DNA of 64,000 bases from Pseudomonas sp. ISL-84. Lineage in GTDB: Bacteria > Bacillota > Bacilli > Bacillales > Cytobacillaceae. Within the stretch, counting starts at the first letter, position 1. Each line of letters opens with the position of its first letter. Shown piece by piece: positions 25,691 through 32,813 of this stretch. The position numbers and the translations under genes were made by a program. Under the pieces are notes generated by a model, which saw only the letters and a program-made list of their open reading frames with translations, was not told the DNA's origin and made no database searches. The DNA lies in NCBI GenBank assembly GCA_018613035.1, contig JAGGRA010000056.1, positions 31,661 through 95,660 of the forward strand, read 5' to 3'.

Positions 25691-27178
25691 TTATAATAAT
25701 GGAGAAAACAGGCGGGCACTCTGTTCAACAATCCGCTCGGTCAGGGGTCGTTCCAGCAAGTCTTCAATATTTAATGGAATAGAGTCAATTAGATCACGTT
25801 CGAACTGATCTGTGAGTTCCCTCGCCACATCTGCACTGTACAAGACTTGACATACCTCATAATTCAGTCGAAAACTTCTCATATCATAGTTTGCTGAGCC
25901 TACGGCAGCAATCTCCTCATCTATAGTCAACACCTTGGTATGAATCATTCCTTTGTCGTACTGGTAGATTTGTAAACCAGCTTCTAAAAGTTCCCCATAA
26001 TAAGTACGACTTGCAAAACCCACGATTTTTTGATTATTGTGGCGAGGAACCAGCAATCTTACGCTCACACCTCGAGCTATTGCTGTCTTTAATGCCATAA
26101 TAATATCTGTTTCCGGTACAAAATAGGGTGTTGTTATATCAATAGTCTTAGTCGCTTGTGTTATACATATAAAGTAAGTTTGACGAATAAATGGGGTAGG
26201 AATTCCAGGGTTTCCTTCCAACGTATGGATATACGCTTTTTGCAATGTCCTTGTTTTTGGCGATATGTCTATCTCATTATAATCTAGGGTGCTCAACTCT
26301 GATCCCAATTCGGCTAACCATCTGACATGATCTTCTCTGCCGATTGGATTGATTACATCAGACTTTGTTTTCGGGTTAGTATTTGATTTTATTTTTTCCG
26401 GCACTGCCATATTCCAATGAACATCAAAGACAGTCTGTAAATCGACCAATGCATCTCCTATGATTTGCAAGTGGGTATCCCGCCAGTAGCCAACGTCAGG
26501 CTTCAATCCTGTATATTCATATCCTACGTTCATGCATCCAGTAAAAGCTACTTTTTCGTCAATTGTGACAATTCTACAATGATCCCGATAATTCCAATAA
26601 GAAAAGATCCAAGGAAATCGTAAAGGAAATATTGTACGGCATTCTATCCCTGCTTTGACCATCTGTCGGATTTTTTCACGCGGAAATTTATAACTCCCCA
26701 AGCCATCTCTCATAAAACGAACCCGCACTCCATTTACTGCTTTTTCGATTAGCAGTTCTGTGATGCGATTACCAATTTGGTCATTCCTAAATATGAAATA
26801 TTCCAGATCAATCGTTTTTTGGGCTTTTTGGAGGGATTCAATGAGTTGTTTATATTTTGCTATTCCATTGTCAAATACTTGGACTTGGCCCGTTCGTAGC
26901 CCATTCACAGTGAAGGGCCGTAAAGCATCGGCGATTACCGATGCTGAATCACCAAATGTATCAGGTAATTTATTCGATTCACTTTTAGAAGAGGTCAATC
27001 TTTTCCGATGAATAAACTTAGGATTTGATATGCTAAGATAAAGCAAGAAACCAATGATAGGAAAAAGAAGGACGATTATTATCCAATTCAAAGCCTTGGC
27101 AGGCCTACGTACATCCCGAATTGCTATGATTAAGATAAAAAACGTATTTATCAGGTATAGATAAAAAATCCATTCCAA
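25691..27178 (-). CDS. Cardiolipin synthase-type phospholipase D protein
   Basis: 495 residues from a TTG after GGGAGG. Two N-terminal membrane segments (PLDc_N, residues 3-22 and 30-52) precede two PLD domains. The second HKD motif is canonical (HTKVLTIDEEIAAVGSANYD, near residue 415). The first reads HCRIVTID (near residue 220), with Arg where the catalytic Lys normally is. Other landmarks are present (DLEYFIFRNDQIG, FRNHRKIV-like region replaced by NYRDHCRIV). It would join two phosphatidylglycerols if active; the altered motif puts activity or specificity in doubt. It stands next to a DUF421 gene inside the prophage. Confidence 0.9.
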   Translation of the reverse strand: MEWIFYLYLINTFFILIIAIRDVRRPAKALNWIIIVLLFPIIGFLLYLSISNPKFIHRKRLTSSKSESNKLPDTFGDSASVIADALRPFTVNGLRTGQVQVFDNGIAKYKQLIESLQKAQKTIDLEYFIFRNDQIGNRITELLIEKAVNGVRVRFMRDGLGSYKFPREKIRQMVKAGIECRTIFPLRFPWIFSYWNYRDHCRIVTIDEKVAFTGCMNVGYEYTGLKPDVGYWRDTHLQIIGDALVDLQTVFDVHWNMAVPEKIKSNTNPKTKSDVINPIGREDHVRWLAELGSELSTLDYNEIDISPKTRTLQKAYIHTLEGNPGIPTPFIRQTYFICITQATKTIDITTPYFVPETDIIMALKTAIARGVSVRLLVPRHNNQKIVGFASRTYYGELLEAGLQIYQYDKGMIHTKVLTIDEEIAAVGSANYDMRSFRLNYEVCQVLYSADVARELTDQFERDLIDSIPLNIEDLLERPLTERIVEQSARLFSPLL

Positions 27179-27281
27179 CTAAAAATCCTCCCTTGTTTTT
27201 CTCTTAACATTTACAAAAAATGCAGGGAGTATACTTTTAGAATTCGAAAGAATACCTAGTTTACTCTTTTGCTTCCTTGTC

Positions 27282-27518
27282 TTACTCTTCCAGCCACCTA
27301 TTTATCTTGGCAACAAACAAATCTAATCCTTCCCTTTCATCAAGATGAAATGCTACACCAGAGAAATCAGGTCCCTGATAATGACAAACGCCCTTGTATT
27401 TTTCATGATGACGGATCAGCAGCCGTTCCATCCCTCTGTAAAACTCCAACTCTTCGCCTTGTTTTAGTTCAGCTATCTGATCTTCAAGGGCAAAGGAGAA
27501 TAAGTCTAATTGCTTCAT
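27282..27518 (-). CDS. Hypothetical 78-aa protein
   Basis: Acidic protein starting MKQLDLFSFALEDQIAELKQ, with a C-terminal helix ending NRWLEE. A GGTGAGG site is very close to the ATG. It lies between the Cls gene and the divergent riboswitch-CheY unit. I do not recognise the family; it resembles small orphans found in prophages. Confidence 0.6.
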   Translation of the reverse strand: MKQLDLFSFALEDQIAELKQGEELEFYRGMERLLIRHHEKYKGVCHYQGPDFSGVAFHLDEREGLDLFVAKINRWLEE

Positions 27519-27571
27519 TCCCTCACCACCAACGAAATTTATAATCCATAAGTCACGAAATTATCAATTTT

Positions 27572-27601
27572 TTGTCACATTTTGTCGTTTTCCACTATAT
27601 T
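27572..27601 (+). promoter_or_regulatory. SigA-type promoter of the riboswitch-CheY unit
   Basis: TTGTCA, 18-base spacer, TATATT, about 40 bases before the aptamer. Confidence 0.5.
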
Positions 27602-27629
27602 CACTGTGTTAATATACCTATAATGGCAA

Positions 27630-27730
27630 ATTTTATGAAAGTAAAAGACGCAAAGCCACGGGTGTAAGGTAAAAGCTAAGGCAGCCGGGTTACCGAGATT
27701 TATCAATCTCGTAAATCTCTTATAACTCCT
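27630..27730 (+). promoter_or_regulatory. c-di-GMP-I (GEMM) riboswitch
   Basis: The aptamer core is easily recognised: GACGCAAAGCCACGGG at 27647-27662, an internal GGTAAAAGCTAAGGCAGCCGGG hairpin arm (seen as AAGCTAAGGCAGCCGGGTTA around 27673-27692) and closing ACCG. It is followed by a short CGAGATT/AATCTCG hairpin that can serve as expression platform. It ends about 40 bases before the CheY start, so cyclic di-GMP probably sets CheY expression. Direction (on or off) is not clear because the last hairpin lacks a strong T-run. Confidence 0.92.
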
Positions 27731-27768
27731 TTCTTAAATTTGCCTAATTTTCAAAAAGGGAGTTTGAT

Positions 27769-28128
27769 ATGATTAATAAAGTACTAATTGCTGATGATTC
27801 TATGTTTATGAGACAAATACTTAAAAGAACCTTGTCTGAAGGCAACTATCAAGTAATTGCTGAAGCCTCTGATGGTTGCGAAGCTATATCACTTTTCAAG
27901 AAGTCTTCCCCAGATATCGTATTACTAGACTTAACAATGTCATGTAAAGATGGAATGGCTGTTTTAAAAGAGATCAAGAATCTTGATCCAAATGCAAAAG
28001 TTGTTATATGCTCCGCAATGGGACAATCTAAATTAATCGTGGAAGCTTTAAATTATGGTGCTAAAGATTTTATTGTAAAACCGTACTTTAATGAATTAAT
28101 CCCCGCATTAAATAAGCTTGTCAGCTAA
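27769..28128 (+). CDS. CheY-like single-domain response regulator
   Basis: 119 residues, receiver domain only. Acidic pair in LIADDSMFMRQIL (D9-D10 region), phosphoacceptor Asp in IVLLDLTMSCKDG (about D53), the switch Ser/Thr position in VVICSAMGQS, and the conserved Lys in DFIVKPY. It is closest in style to Bacillus CheY, with the same SAMGQ block. No chemotaxis kinase or flagellar gene is nearby. It sits downstream of a c-di-GMP riboswitch inside the prophage cargo block, so it may link cyclic di-GMP to motor switching. Confidence 0.92.
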   Translation: MINKVLIADDSMFMRQILKRTLSEGNYQVIAEASDGCEAISLFKKSSPDIVLLDLTMSCKDGMAVLKEIKNLDPNAKVVICSAMGQSKLIVEALNYGAKDFIVKPYFNELIPALNKLVS

Positions 28129-28129
28129 A

Positions 28130-28156
28130 CAACCTCTTTATAGGGGTCTTTTTTTT
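28130..28156 (+). terminator. Terminator of the CheY gene
   Basis: ACCTC-TTTATA-GGGGT stem followed by CTTTTTTTT. Confidence 0.75.
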
Positions 28157-28197
28157 GAGGAAACTTAGCAGCAAGCTCAGCTTCGCTGCTTTTAAAA

Positions 28198-28419
28198 TCA
28201 TATGGCGTTGTGTTTTTCCGAGTAGCATTTCACGCATGGACCCTCAATGTAGAAATAATTTGGCTTTCCACAAATCTTGCAAGTCTTTGAGTAAGTATTC
28301 CAGCGTGTATTGCAGTCCCTGCATTCAAGTAATAAGAGGTTTTTTCGATGTCCTATCACTGTCCCCTTGGCCAGACATTTTGGACAGCGAGTAACTAATT
28401 TAACATTTGTGATAGTCAT
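28198..28419 (-). CDS. Phage zinc-ribbon protein
   Basis: 73 residues with four CxxC pairs (CPKC, CRDC, CKIC, CVKC), i.e. two zinc ribbons. RBS AAGGGAG. It is the last gene of the early operon, 15 bases downstream of the FbpA-like gene. Likely nucleic-acid or protein binding; precise role unknown. Confidence 0.75.
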   Translation of the reverse strand: MTITNVKLVTRCPKCLAKGTVIGHRKNLLLLECRDCNTRWNTYSKTCKICGKPNYFYIEGPCVKCYSEKHNAI

Positions 28420-28434
28420 TTTTCATATCTCCCT

Positions 28435-28629
28435 TCAAAACCAGTTATTTTGTGTAGCCTCTGTATTAATCTCCCGAAAAGATGCCAGTACAAGCTCATA
28501 TTTCAGTTCCTCGTAATCACAATCGTGGATTCTCTTTCCTGACTGAGCCTTATAAATATTAAGTTCTGACAATCTCTTGATGAGGATATTCCTTTTCTGT
28601 TGCATAACGGATTCATATAGGATCCCCAT
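28435..28629 (-). CDS. FbpA-family (Fur-regulated basic protein-like) small protein
   Basis: 64 residues carrying the family pattern RNILIKRLSELNIYKAQSGK then YEELKYEL. In B. subtilis such proteins act with a Fur-controlled small RNA in iron sparing, but prophages often encode relatives of unknown role. ATG preceded by AGGGAG, a few bases downstream of the replication gene. Confidence 0.7.
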   Translation of the reverse strand: MGILYESVMQQKRNILIKRLSELNIYKAQSGKRIHDCDYEELKYELVLASFREINTEATQNNWF

Positions 28630-28633
28630 GGTT

Positions 28634-29665
28634 TCAACTCCCTGATCTTAATATTTTTAGCTTTTCATTTAGTTCTGCCTTTTTACGGGCCAGCTCATCT
28701 TGATTGCTAGGCACTTCCCGCTCTTGCATTTTCCTCAGCATTTCATCAAGTTCAGCCTTATCGGCAGCAATTTGGTCAGGTGATTTTTCCTTTATCGGTT
28801 GTTTTGGTTGCTCATTTTCATAAAACCAATCTGGCAGCATTTCCGTACGTATTGGCTTGGATCGCATACCCTTAGGTTTATAAGAATTATTGCTTTTAAA
28901 AGGCTTAACGTTTTTAGCTGCTTCTTTTGCCTGTTCTCTTGCTACTAAGGCCTCATAATGATCCATGATGTATTTTTCACAGTAACCGAAGGCTTTAATG
29001 GCTCCATTTGGCTGACGTTCTTTATATTCAGCAAAACACTGTTCAAGCAATTTGATTGTTTGTGGCAACGGCATACCACGGGCGACAATCCGGGCGATTG
29101 CTTCATAATCTTTTGTTGTTGGGTAAACAGAACGTCCTTCTTGTATCGTTCGTAACTCTATGAATCTTTCAGCAATAATATCTACTGGGTCATTTTCTTT
29201 AGTAATAGTAATAGTAGTATTATTTATCTTTGTAATATCTTTATTAGAGTGGACACTTTTGTCCACATGACTGGACATTTCTGTCCACTCTGGACTGGAC
29301 GTTTTTGTCCGGTCTCCATCAGACTGGACGTTTTTGTCCACTCTCTCTTTGCTGTATTTTTTAGAGTTTTTAACAGTTATAATATATCCATAAGGTGCTC
29401 TGGTGATCTTTATGTAACCATGTGTTTCTAGGTCATCCAGCCACCTTTGAACAGTTCTTTCGCTAACTCCAAAAGGTTTTGCCAACTCTGAGCGTTTCAA
29501 TGGCTTATTTCCTAACACGATGCCCCAGGTTACTCCATCTCGTTCAATCTCTTTTGTAGTGGAACTGACGCACCAGAGAAAAAGCCACAATGCTGATCCA
29601 ATTTTTTTGTAATGTTTCGGCTCTAATAATCCTGAATAGGTTGGAAATGGATAACTTTCGGGCAC
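28634..29665 (-). CDS. Phage replication initiator with winged helix
   Basis: 343 residues. The N-terminal winged helix-turn-helix (about 20-95; KPLKRSELAKPFGVSERTVQ then RWLDDLETHGYIKI) is typical of phage replication proteins. A hydrophilic linker encoded by four iterons (about 108-145) follows. The C-terminal region (YPTTKDYEAIARIVARGMPL, GAIKAFGYCEKYIMDHYEAL) resembles the DnaD/DnaB-like helicase-recruiting part. No separate helicase loader is visible, so it likely recruits host DnaC/DnaI. It comes after YqaJ and RecT as in skin/SPP1-like phages. Confidence 0.82.
   Translation of the reverse strand: MPESYPFPTYSGLLEPKHYKKIGSALWLFLWCVSSTTKEIERDGVTWGIVLGNKPLKRSELAKPFGVSERTVQRWLDDLETHGYIKITRAPYGYIITVKNSKKYSKERVDKNVQSDGDRTKTSSPEWTEMSSHVDKSVHSNKDITKINNTTITITKENDPVDIIAERFIELRTIQEGRSVYPTTKDYEAIARIVARGMPLPQTIKLLEQCFAEYKERQPNGAIKAFGYCEKYIMDHYEALVAREQAKEAAKNVKPFKSNNSYKPKGMRSKPIRTEMLPDWFYENEQPKQPIKEKSPDQIAADKAELDEMLRKMQEREVPSNQDELARKKAELNEKLKILRSGS
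29249..29340. repeat. Four palindromic iterons, candidate phage replication origin
   Basis: Four 16-bp near-palindromes of form TGGACRYTTYTGTCCA start at 29250, 29272, 29296 and 29325 (spacings 22, 24 and 29). They are inside the replication gene linker. Immediately left (29195-29247) is a very AT-rich stretch of ATT/AGT triplets, a plausible unwinding element. Layout is like the lambda ori inside gene O. Confidence 0.75.
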
Positions 29666-29692
29666 CGTATCACCTACTTCCTATGGACATTT

Positions 29693-29797
29693 TTATGACA
29701 TGGCACGCATATCAGATTCCCCGATAGTTTCACATTTGAATATAAAATACTTTGAAAATACATCTCCATTTGGAATACGAATGGTCTTAACAAACAT
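29693..29797 (-). CDS. Small phage protein, 34 aa
   Basis: ATG preceded by GAGGGAG; reads MFVKTIRIPNGDVFSKYFIF and ends SDMRAMS. Short, with no known function. Supported by the clean ribosome-binding site and tight spacing to neighbours in the early operon. Confidence 0.5.
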   Translation of the reverse strand: MFVKTIRIPNGDVFSKYFIFKCETIGESDMRAMS

Positions 29798-29802
29798 GTG
29801 AT

Positions 29803-29964
29803 TCACTCCCTCTCACATACAGCAAATCCGTTTTTAACCCCTTTTACTTTGTAATCCGAATACCTCCGCATATACTCTAAAACAAGCATTTTCAATTGTT
29901 CTTTATCTCTAGCCTCCTCCCAGATCCATGCTGGAAGGAGGACATTTGTTTTGTTACTCTGCAT
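29803..29964 (-). CDS. Small phage protein, 53 aa
   Basis: Starts inside the last codons of recT (overlap about 11 bases), as in translational coupling. Contains VLLPAWIWEEARDKEQLKML and ends FAVCERE. Unknown function; fits the run of small early genes between recT and the replication gene. Confidence 0.55.
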   Translation of the reverse strand: MQSNKTNVLLPAWIWEEARDKEQLKMLVLEYMRRYSDYKVKGVKNGFAVCERE

Positions 29965-30883
29965 CTTCAAAATCTATGTCCAATGATTCCTGGGCGGACA
30001 TATTTTTGCTAGTTTTTTTCTTCTTTTGATCCGTATCAATAATTTCAGGCTCTTCATCTGATACATGCTCTTCCTTGCTTGGAGAGTCATACTGAATTGG
30101 CTCATCATACTCATTGGCCTCATCCGTAATATCTTTTACCTCACGCTCCTGCTCATCTTCTGAGAATGCTTTTTGCATATCGATGGACAAGATACCCCAT
30201 TTGCCTAGCATATTTCTAAGAACCGTTTTCATAGCCATCGCATCGTAATCAGAGCGCCAAACATTATTAATGGATTTCTTGTCTTTTGCCTTGTTATGCT
30301 TAATCCTGTGCGCCTCGACCTCATCTCGGGTCCAATAGACCGTTTTTTCAAAGCCATTGACCAACTTAAAGTAGCCACAGTAACCGATGACCTTGTCACT
30401 TTTCCTGACATCCAAATCAAGGTCAATTTCCTCCGTTAGACGATTCCACTTTAGGAGTTCTCCTTCATATACCGGTATTACATTTATGGCCTTGTACTGG
30501 CCGCTTCTTAATGCCAGTTGAATGTATCCTTTGTATCCCAGTTGGAACTGCGCTGCCTTATACCCCTTTTTAGAATCATAAAAAGCAACAATCCAGGCGT
30601 AGCCTAAGTTTTTATCAACTGGTAAATCGAGAGATGCAGCAACCATTGCACTGGACACTATGGACATAGGCTCAGCTTCTCTTAGGCCAGGATCTCCGTT
30701 ATACAAATTAAGAACGGAAGCCATAAATTGCGGAGCTTTATTGGCCAATACCTGCTCAAATTTCTTTTGCATTGTTGGCGTATTTAGTAGACTTTTAAGT
30801 CCAAGTGACTGAGCTGATACTTGCTTTGCTGCTGTCTCCTGTCTATTAGCTAATTGATTTTTCAATTCTGTATTGGTCGCCAT
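29954..30883 (-). CDS. recT: RecT-family single-strand annealing protein
   Basis: 309 residues from the ATG after AAGGAG; a TTG just before it is not used. Core RecT blocks are present: GLKSLLNTPTMQKKFEQVL, YNGDPGLREAEPMSIVSSAM, LGYAWIVAFYDSKKGYKAAQ, FQLGYKGYIQLALRSGQYKA, and a C-terminal acidic tail with KKKKTSKN. It anneals complementary strands with the exonuclease from the adjacent gene. Its start overlaps the yqaJ stop. Confidence 0.95.
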   Translation of the reverse strand: MATNTELKNQLANRQETAAKQVSAQSLGLKSLLNTPTMQKKFEQVLANKAPQFMASVLNLYNGDPGLREAEPMSIVSSAMVAASLDLPVDKNLGYAWIVAFYDSKKGYKAAQFQLGYKGYIQLALRSGQYKAINVIPVYEGELLKWNRLTEEIDLDLDVRKSDKVIGYCGYFKLVNGFEKTVYWTRDEVEAHRIKHNKAKDKKSINNVWRSDYDAMAMKTVLRNMLGKWGILSIDMQKAFSEDEQEREVKDITDEANEYDEPIQYDSPSKEEHVSDEEPEIIDTDQKKKKTSKNMSAQESLDIDFEDAE

Positions 30884-31824
30884 CAATTAATCTCCTTTAC
30901 AGCAAATTTTCGGAAAGAGGATTCTTTCAAAACTTTTTTGTAAATGTCTGGAAACCTCTCTTTCAGGGCTTTCGAATCCACACTTTTTCTATTCTGATTT
31001 TTCCAAGTGACAATAAATTGGTCAGTAATTCCTGTTTCAGCATCCTTCAATACTTCTTTTAATTTGTTTTCAATTTCCGTTTTTGCTGTTTTAATCAGCT
31101 TTTCATCGGATTTCACTTTCTCATATTGAACCAGCAAATCTTTATAGTCAGATGGAAGGACAATTTCTTTATCCTTCTCAGCACGATCGTACTTCTCTTT
31201 CAAATACTTCTCAGCTGCGCTGGATCCGTCTAGCTCTGGAGCATGCCCTTGCAGTACGTGATATTCCCAAAAGTGCTTTTCAGCATTGAAAATCATATCG
31301 ATAAGGTCCTGGTCTCGCTCTACTTCCTTCCAGATGAACTTGTTCCCGCCAAGAAGAACAGCGATATAACCTTTTTCCTTGTCAGTCACTCCTAGATAAT
31401 GCTGGAGCTGCACAAGATAGCTTGCCGGAATTTCTTCGCCTTCCCACTCTTTAGCAAGAAACGCACTGGCTGTCTTACTTTCCAAAACAGCTGATTCACC
31501 AACAACTAAACGGTCAACGTTTGCTTTTATAAATGGATACTTGGGATGGCTGTACATGAAATTTGTTCGGCGTACCTTTTTACCTGTACGCTTTTCAAAC
31601 TCCTTGGCAACCACATTTTCCATTTGATTTCCCCAGTAAATTGCTTCATTATCAGTTTCCTGTGGTTCGACCTGTCCTGTCTTTTCTAGCCAAAGTTCAA
31701 AAGGTGTACGAAAATTATTAACTCCCAGTATGATTCCAGCATCACTTCCGCCGATTCCTTTAGCCCTTTCTTGCAGCCATTCATAACGGCTCATTGCTTT
31801 TGTACATACTGCATTAATGGCCAC
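30883..31824 (-). CDS. yqaJ: YqaJ-family viral recombinase (exonuclease)
   Basis: 313 residues with the lambda exonuclease-type fold: GIGGSDAGIILGVNNFRTPF, YWGNQMENVVAKEFEKRTGK, metal-binding IKANVDRLV and the ESKTAS (E-x-K) motif, then YLVQLQHYLGVT. It resects double-stranded ends for RecT-mediated annealing. Together they provide recombination-dependent concatemer formation needed for packaging. Confidence 0.95.
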   Translation of the reverse strand: MAINAVCTKAMSRYEWLQERAKGIGGSDAGIILGVNNFRTPFELWLEKTGQVEPQETDNEAIYWGNQMENVVAKEFEKRTGKKVRRTNFMYSHPKYPFIKANVDRLVVGESAVLESKTASAFLAKEWEGEEIPASYLVQLQHYLGVTDKEKGYIAVLLGGNKFIWKEVERDQDLIDMIFNAEKHFWEYHVLQGHAPELDGSSAAEKYLKEKYDRAEKDKEIVLPSDYKDLLVQYEKVKSDEKLIKTAKTEIENKLKEVLKDAETGITDQFIVTWKNQNRKSVDSKALKERFPDIYKKVLKESSFRKFAVKEIN

Positions 31825-31838
31825 TATTGAGTCCTCCC

Positions 31839-31867
31839 TTTACCGCCAGGGGCCTATATGCTACAAT
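31839..31867 (+). promoter_or_regulatory. Plus-strand promoter for a possible antisense RNA
   Basis: TTTACC, 17-base spacer, TACAAT, reading against the early operon just upstream of yqaJ. Confidence 0.4.
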
Positions 31868-31873
31868 GACGGT

Positions 31874-31936
31874 ACTATAATTGTTTTTCGATTTTCATCG
31901 AACCCGGACACCTGCCTCCCAACAGGTGTCTTTTTA
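31874..31936 (+). ncRNA. Candidate small RNA opposite the early operon
   Basis: About 60 bases between the promoter above and a terminator (GACACCTG...CAGGTGTC then TTTTTAT). A small TCGAT-TTTC-ATCGA hairpin is at its centre. Its end overlaps the stop of the YqaI-like gene on the other strand, so it could act in antisense on that transcript. Confidence 0.45.
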
Positions 31937-32137
31937 TGCTGTTTTAAATTCAAATCCCATGACTTCTGTTAAATACCGCTCCAAGTTATCCCTCAAAATG
32001 ATTTCACCGTCATATTCAACAATGTCATCACCAAAAAGAATTTCATGTCCAAAATAATCTAGCCCCACGTGTTCAGGCTGTTCAACCATATTCGGGTATC
32101 CAAACCTCTCTATTTGGTCAATCATAGGATGATTCAT
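31934..32137 (-). CDS. YqaI-like phage protein
   Basis: 67 residues; the C-terminal block GGEIILRENLERYL-type (here YDGEIILRDNLERYLTEVMG) closely recalls B. subtilis skin YqaI, also encoded next to yqaJ. RBS AGGAGG. Function not known. It supports a skin/SPP1-like early module. Confidence 0.75.
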   Translation of the reverse strand: MNHPMIDQIERFGYPNMVEQPEHVGLDYFGHEILFGDDIVEYDGEIILRDNLERYLTEVMGFEFKTA

Positions 32138-32176
32138 TTTTATCCTCCTCTCTATGTATTAGGTGCTTTATTCACA

Positions 32177-32330
32177 CCGCGATAAGCCGAAACGTAGATG
32201 ATGGGGGAATGGTAGATATTCGTTCCGACTTATCGCGGCAGGAACAAAGGTTCTTGCCGCCCTATTCTATGGATGTTAGAATAGAAGTATCGACGATTAA
32301 GTGGCAGTGAGCTGTGGTGAGCTTACTGCT
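32177..32330. repeat. Cluster of four stem-loops
   Basis: Four inverted repeats follow one another: CCGCGATAAGCCGAAACG/CGTTCCGACTTATCGCGG (32177-32194 with 32221-32238); GCGGCAGGAAC/GTTCTTGCCGC (32235-32260); CTATTCTA/TAGAATAG (32261-32283); and GCAGTGAGC.../GAGCTTACTGC (32304-32330). They fill the gap between the 34-aa and YqaI-like genes. The first and second share four bases. Confidence 0.7.
32254..32282 (+). promoter_or_regulatory. Plus-strand promoter within the stem-loop cluster
   Basis: TTGCCG, 17-base spacer, TAGAAT; reads toward the 34-aa gene encoded on the minus strand. Confidence 0.45.
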
Positions 32331-32338
32331 TTTCTTTT
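32289..32338 (+). ncRNA. Candidate antisense RNA to the small membrane peptide gene
   Basis: A short transcript from the promoter above would end at the GCAGTGAGC/GCTTACTGC hairpin with TTTTCTTTTT and overlap the 3' end of the hydrophobic 34-aa gene. Arrangement is reminiscent of type I toxin-antitoxin pairs of Bacillus prophages, but this is inference from sequence only. Confidence 0.4.
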
Positions 32339-32427
32339 TGATTTGAAGTAAAATCTCCAATTAAAATTCCCATGATGAAAATAAAATAGGTTCCGAAAAT
32401 CATAGCTAGGACATAACCCAAGTCCAC
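32323..32427 (-). CDS. 34-aa single-pass membrane peptide
   Basis: GTG start 8 bases after AAAGGAGG. Residues 5-26 form one hydrophobic helix (YVLAMIFGTYFIFIMGILIG), followed by a polar tail DFTSNQKEKQ. It could be a small regulatory or toxic peptide, given the oppositely oriented promoter-terminator unit over its 3' end. No named family. Confidence 0.6.
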   Translation of the reverse strand: MDLGYVLAMIFGTYFIFIMGILIGDFTSNQKEKQ

Positions 32428-32538
32428 TTATGAACCCTCCTTTGGAGTACTGATCCTAACAGCCCAATCAATCTTGACTCCTTGCCTCTTCAATTTTTTA
32501 ATTAATTGTTCCAGCTTCTCTTTTCTGGTCAGAACCAT
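32428..32538 (-). CDS. 36-aa basic phage peptide
   Basis: ATG 7 bases after AGGAGG; start overlaps the stop of the upstream HTH gene. Begins MVLTRKEKLEQLIKKLKRQG, then VKIDWAVRISTPKEGS. Probably translationally coupled with its neighbours; function unknown. Confidence 0.55.
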   Translation of the reverse strand: MVLTRKEKLEQLIKKLKRQGVKIDWAVRISTPKEGS

Positions 32539-32792
32539 TGGATTATTCCTCCTATCAACGGCATTAACTGCTGTATTATCATCACTGGGTCTACCCCTGT
32601 CACAATGGCACATGCCACATCTTTAGCTGAGGTAACATCTGCCCACTTAATTAAAGTAGCGACATCCAGTGTTTTTTTATCTGTTTCAAATTTTGAAATA
32701 CAACTCCGTGAACGATGAAGCTTCTCTGCGATTTCCTCCTGGGTAAGACCAGCTCGCTCCCGGCATGCTTTCAATACTGCGCCGAAAGTCAA
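32529..32792 (-). CDS. HTH (Xre-type) transcriptional regulator of the early operon
   Basis: 87 residues from a TTG after AAGGGAGGGAGAAAGGA. The Xre helix-turn-helix is clear: GLTQEEIAEKLHRSRSCISK followed by FETDKKTLDVATLIKWADV. The C-terminal part is hydrophobic (VMIIQQLMPLIGGIIQWF). Two tandem palindromes directly upstream suggest self-regulation. Longer open frame upstream crosses these operators and is rejected. Confidence 0.8.
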   Translation of the reverse strand: MTFGAVLKACRERAGLTQEEIAEKLHRSRSCISKFETDKKTLDVATLIKWADVTSAKDVACAIVTGVDPVMIIQQLMPLIGGIIQWF

Positions 32793-32813
32793 TCCTTTCT
32801 CCCTCCCTTCTAT

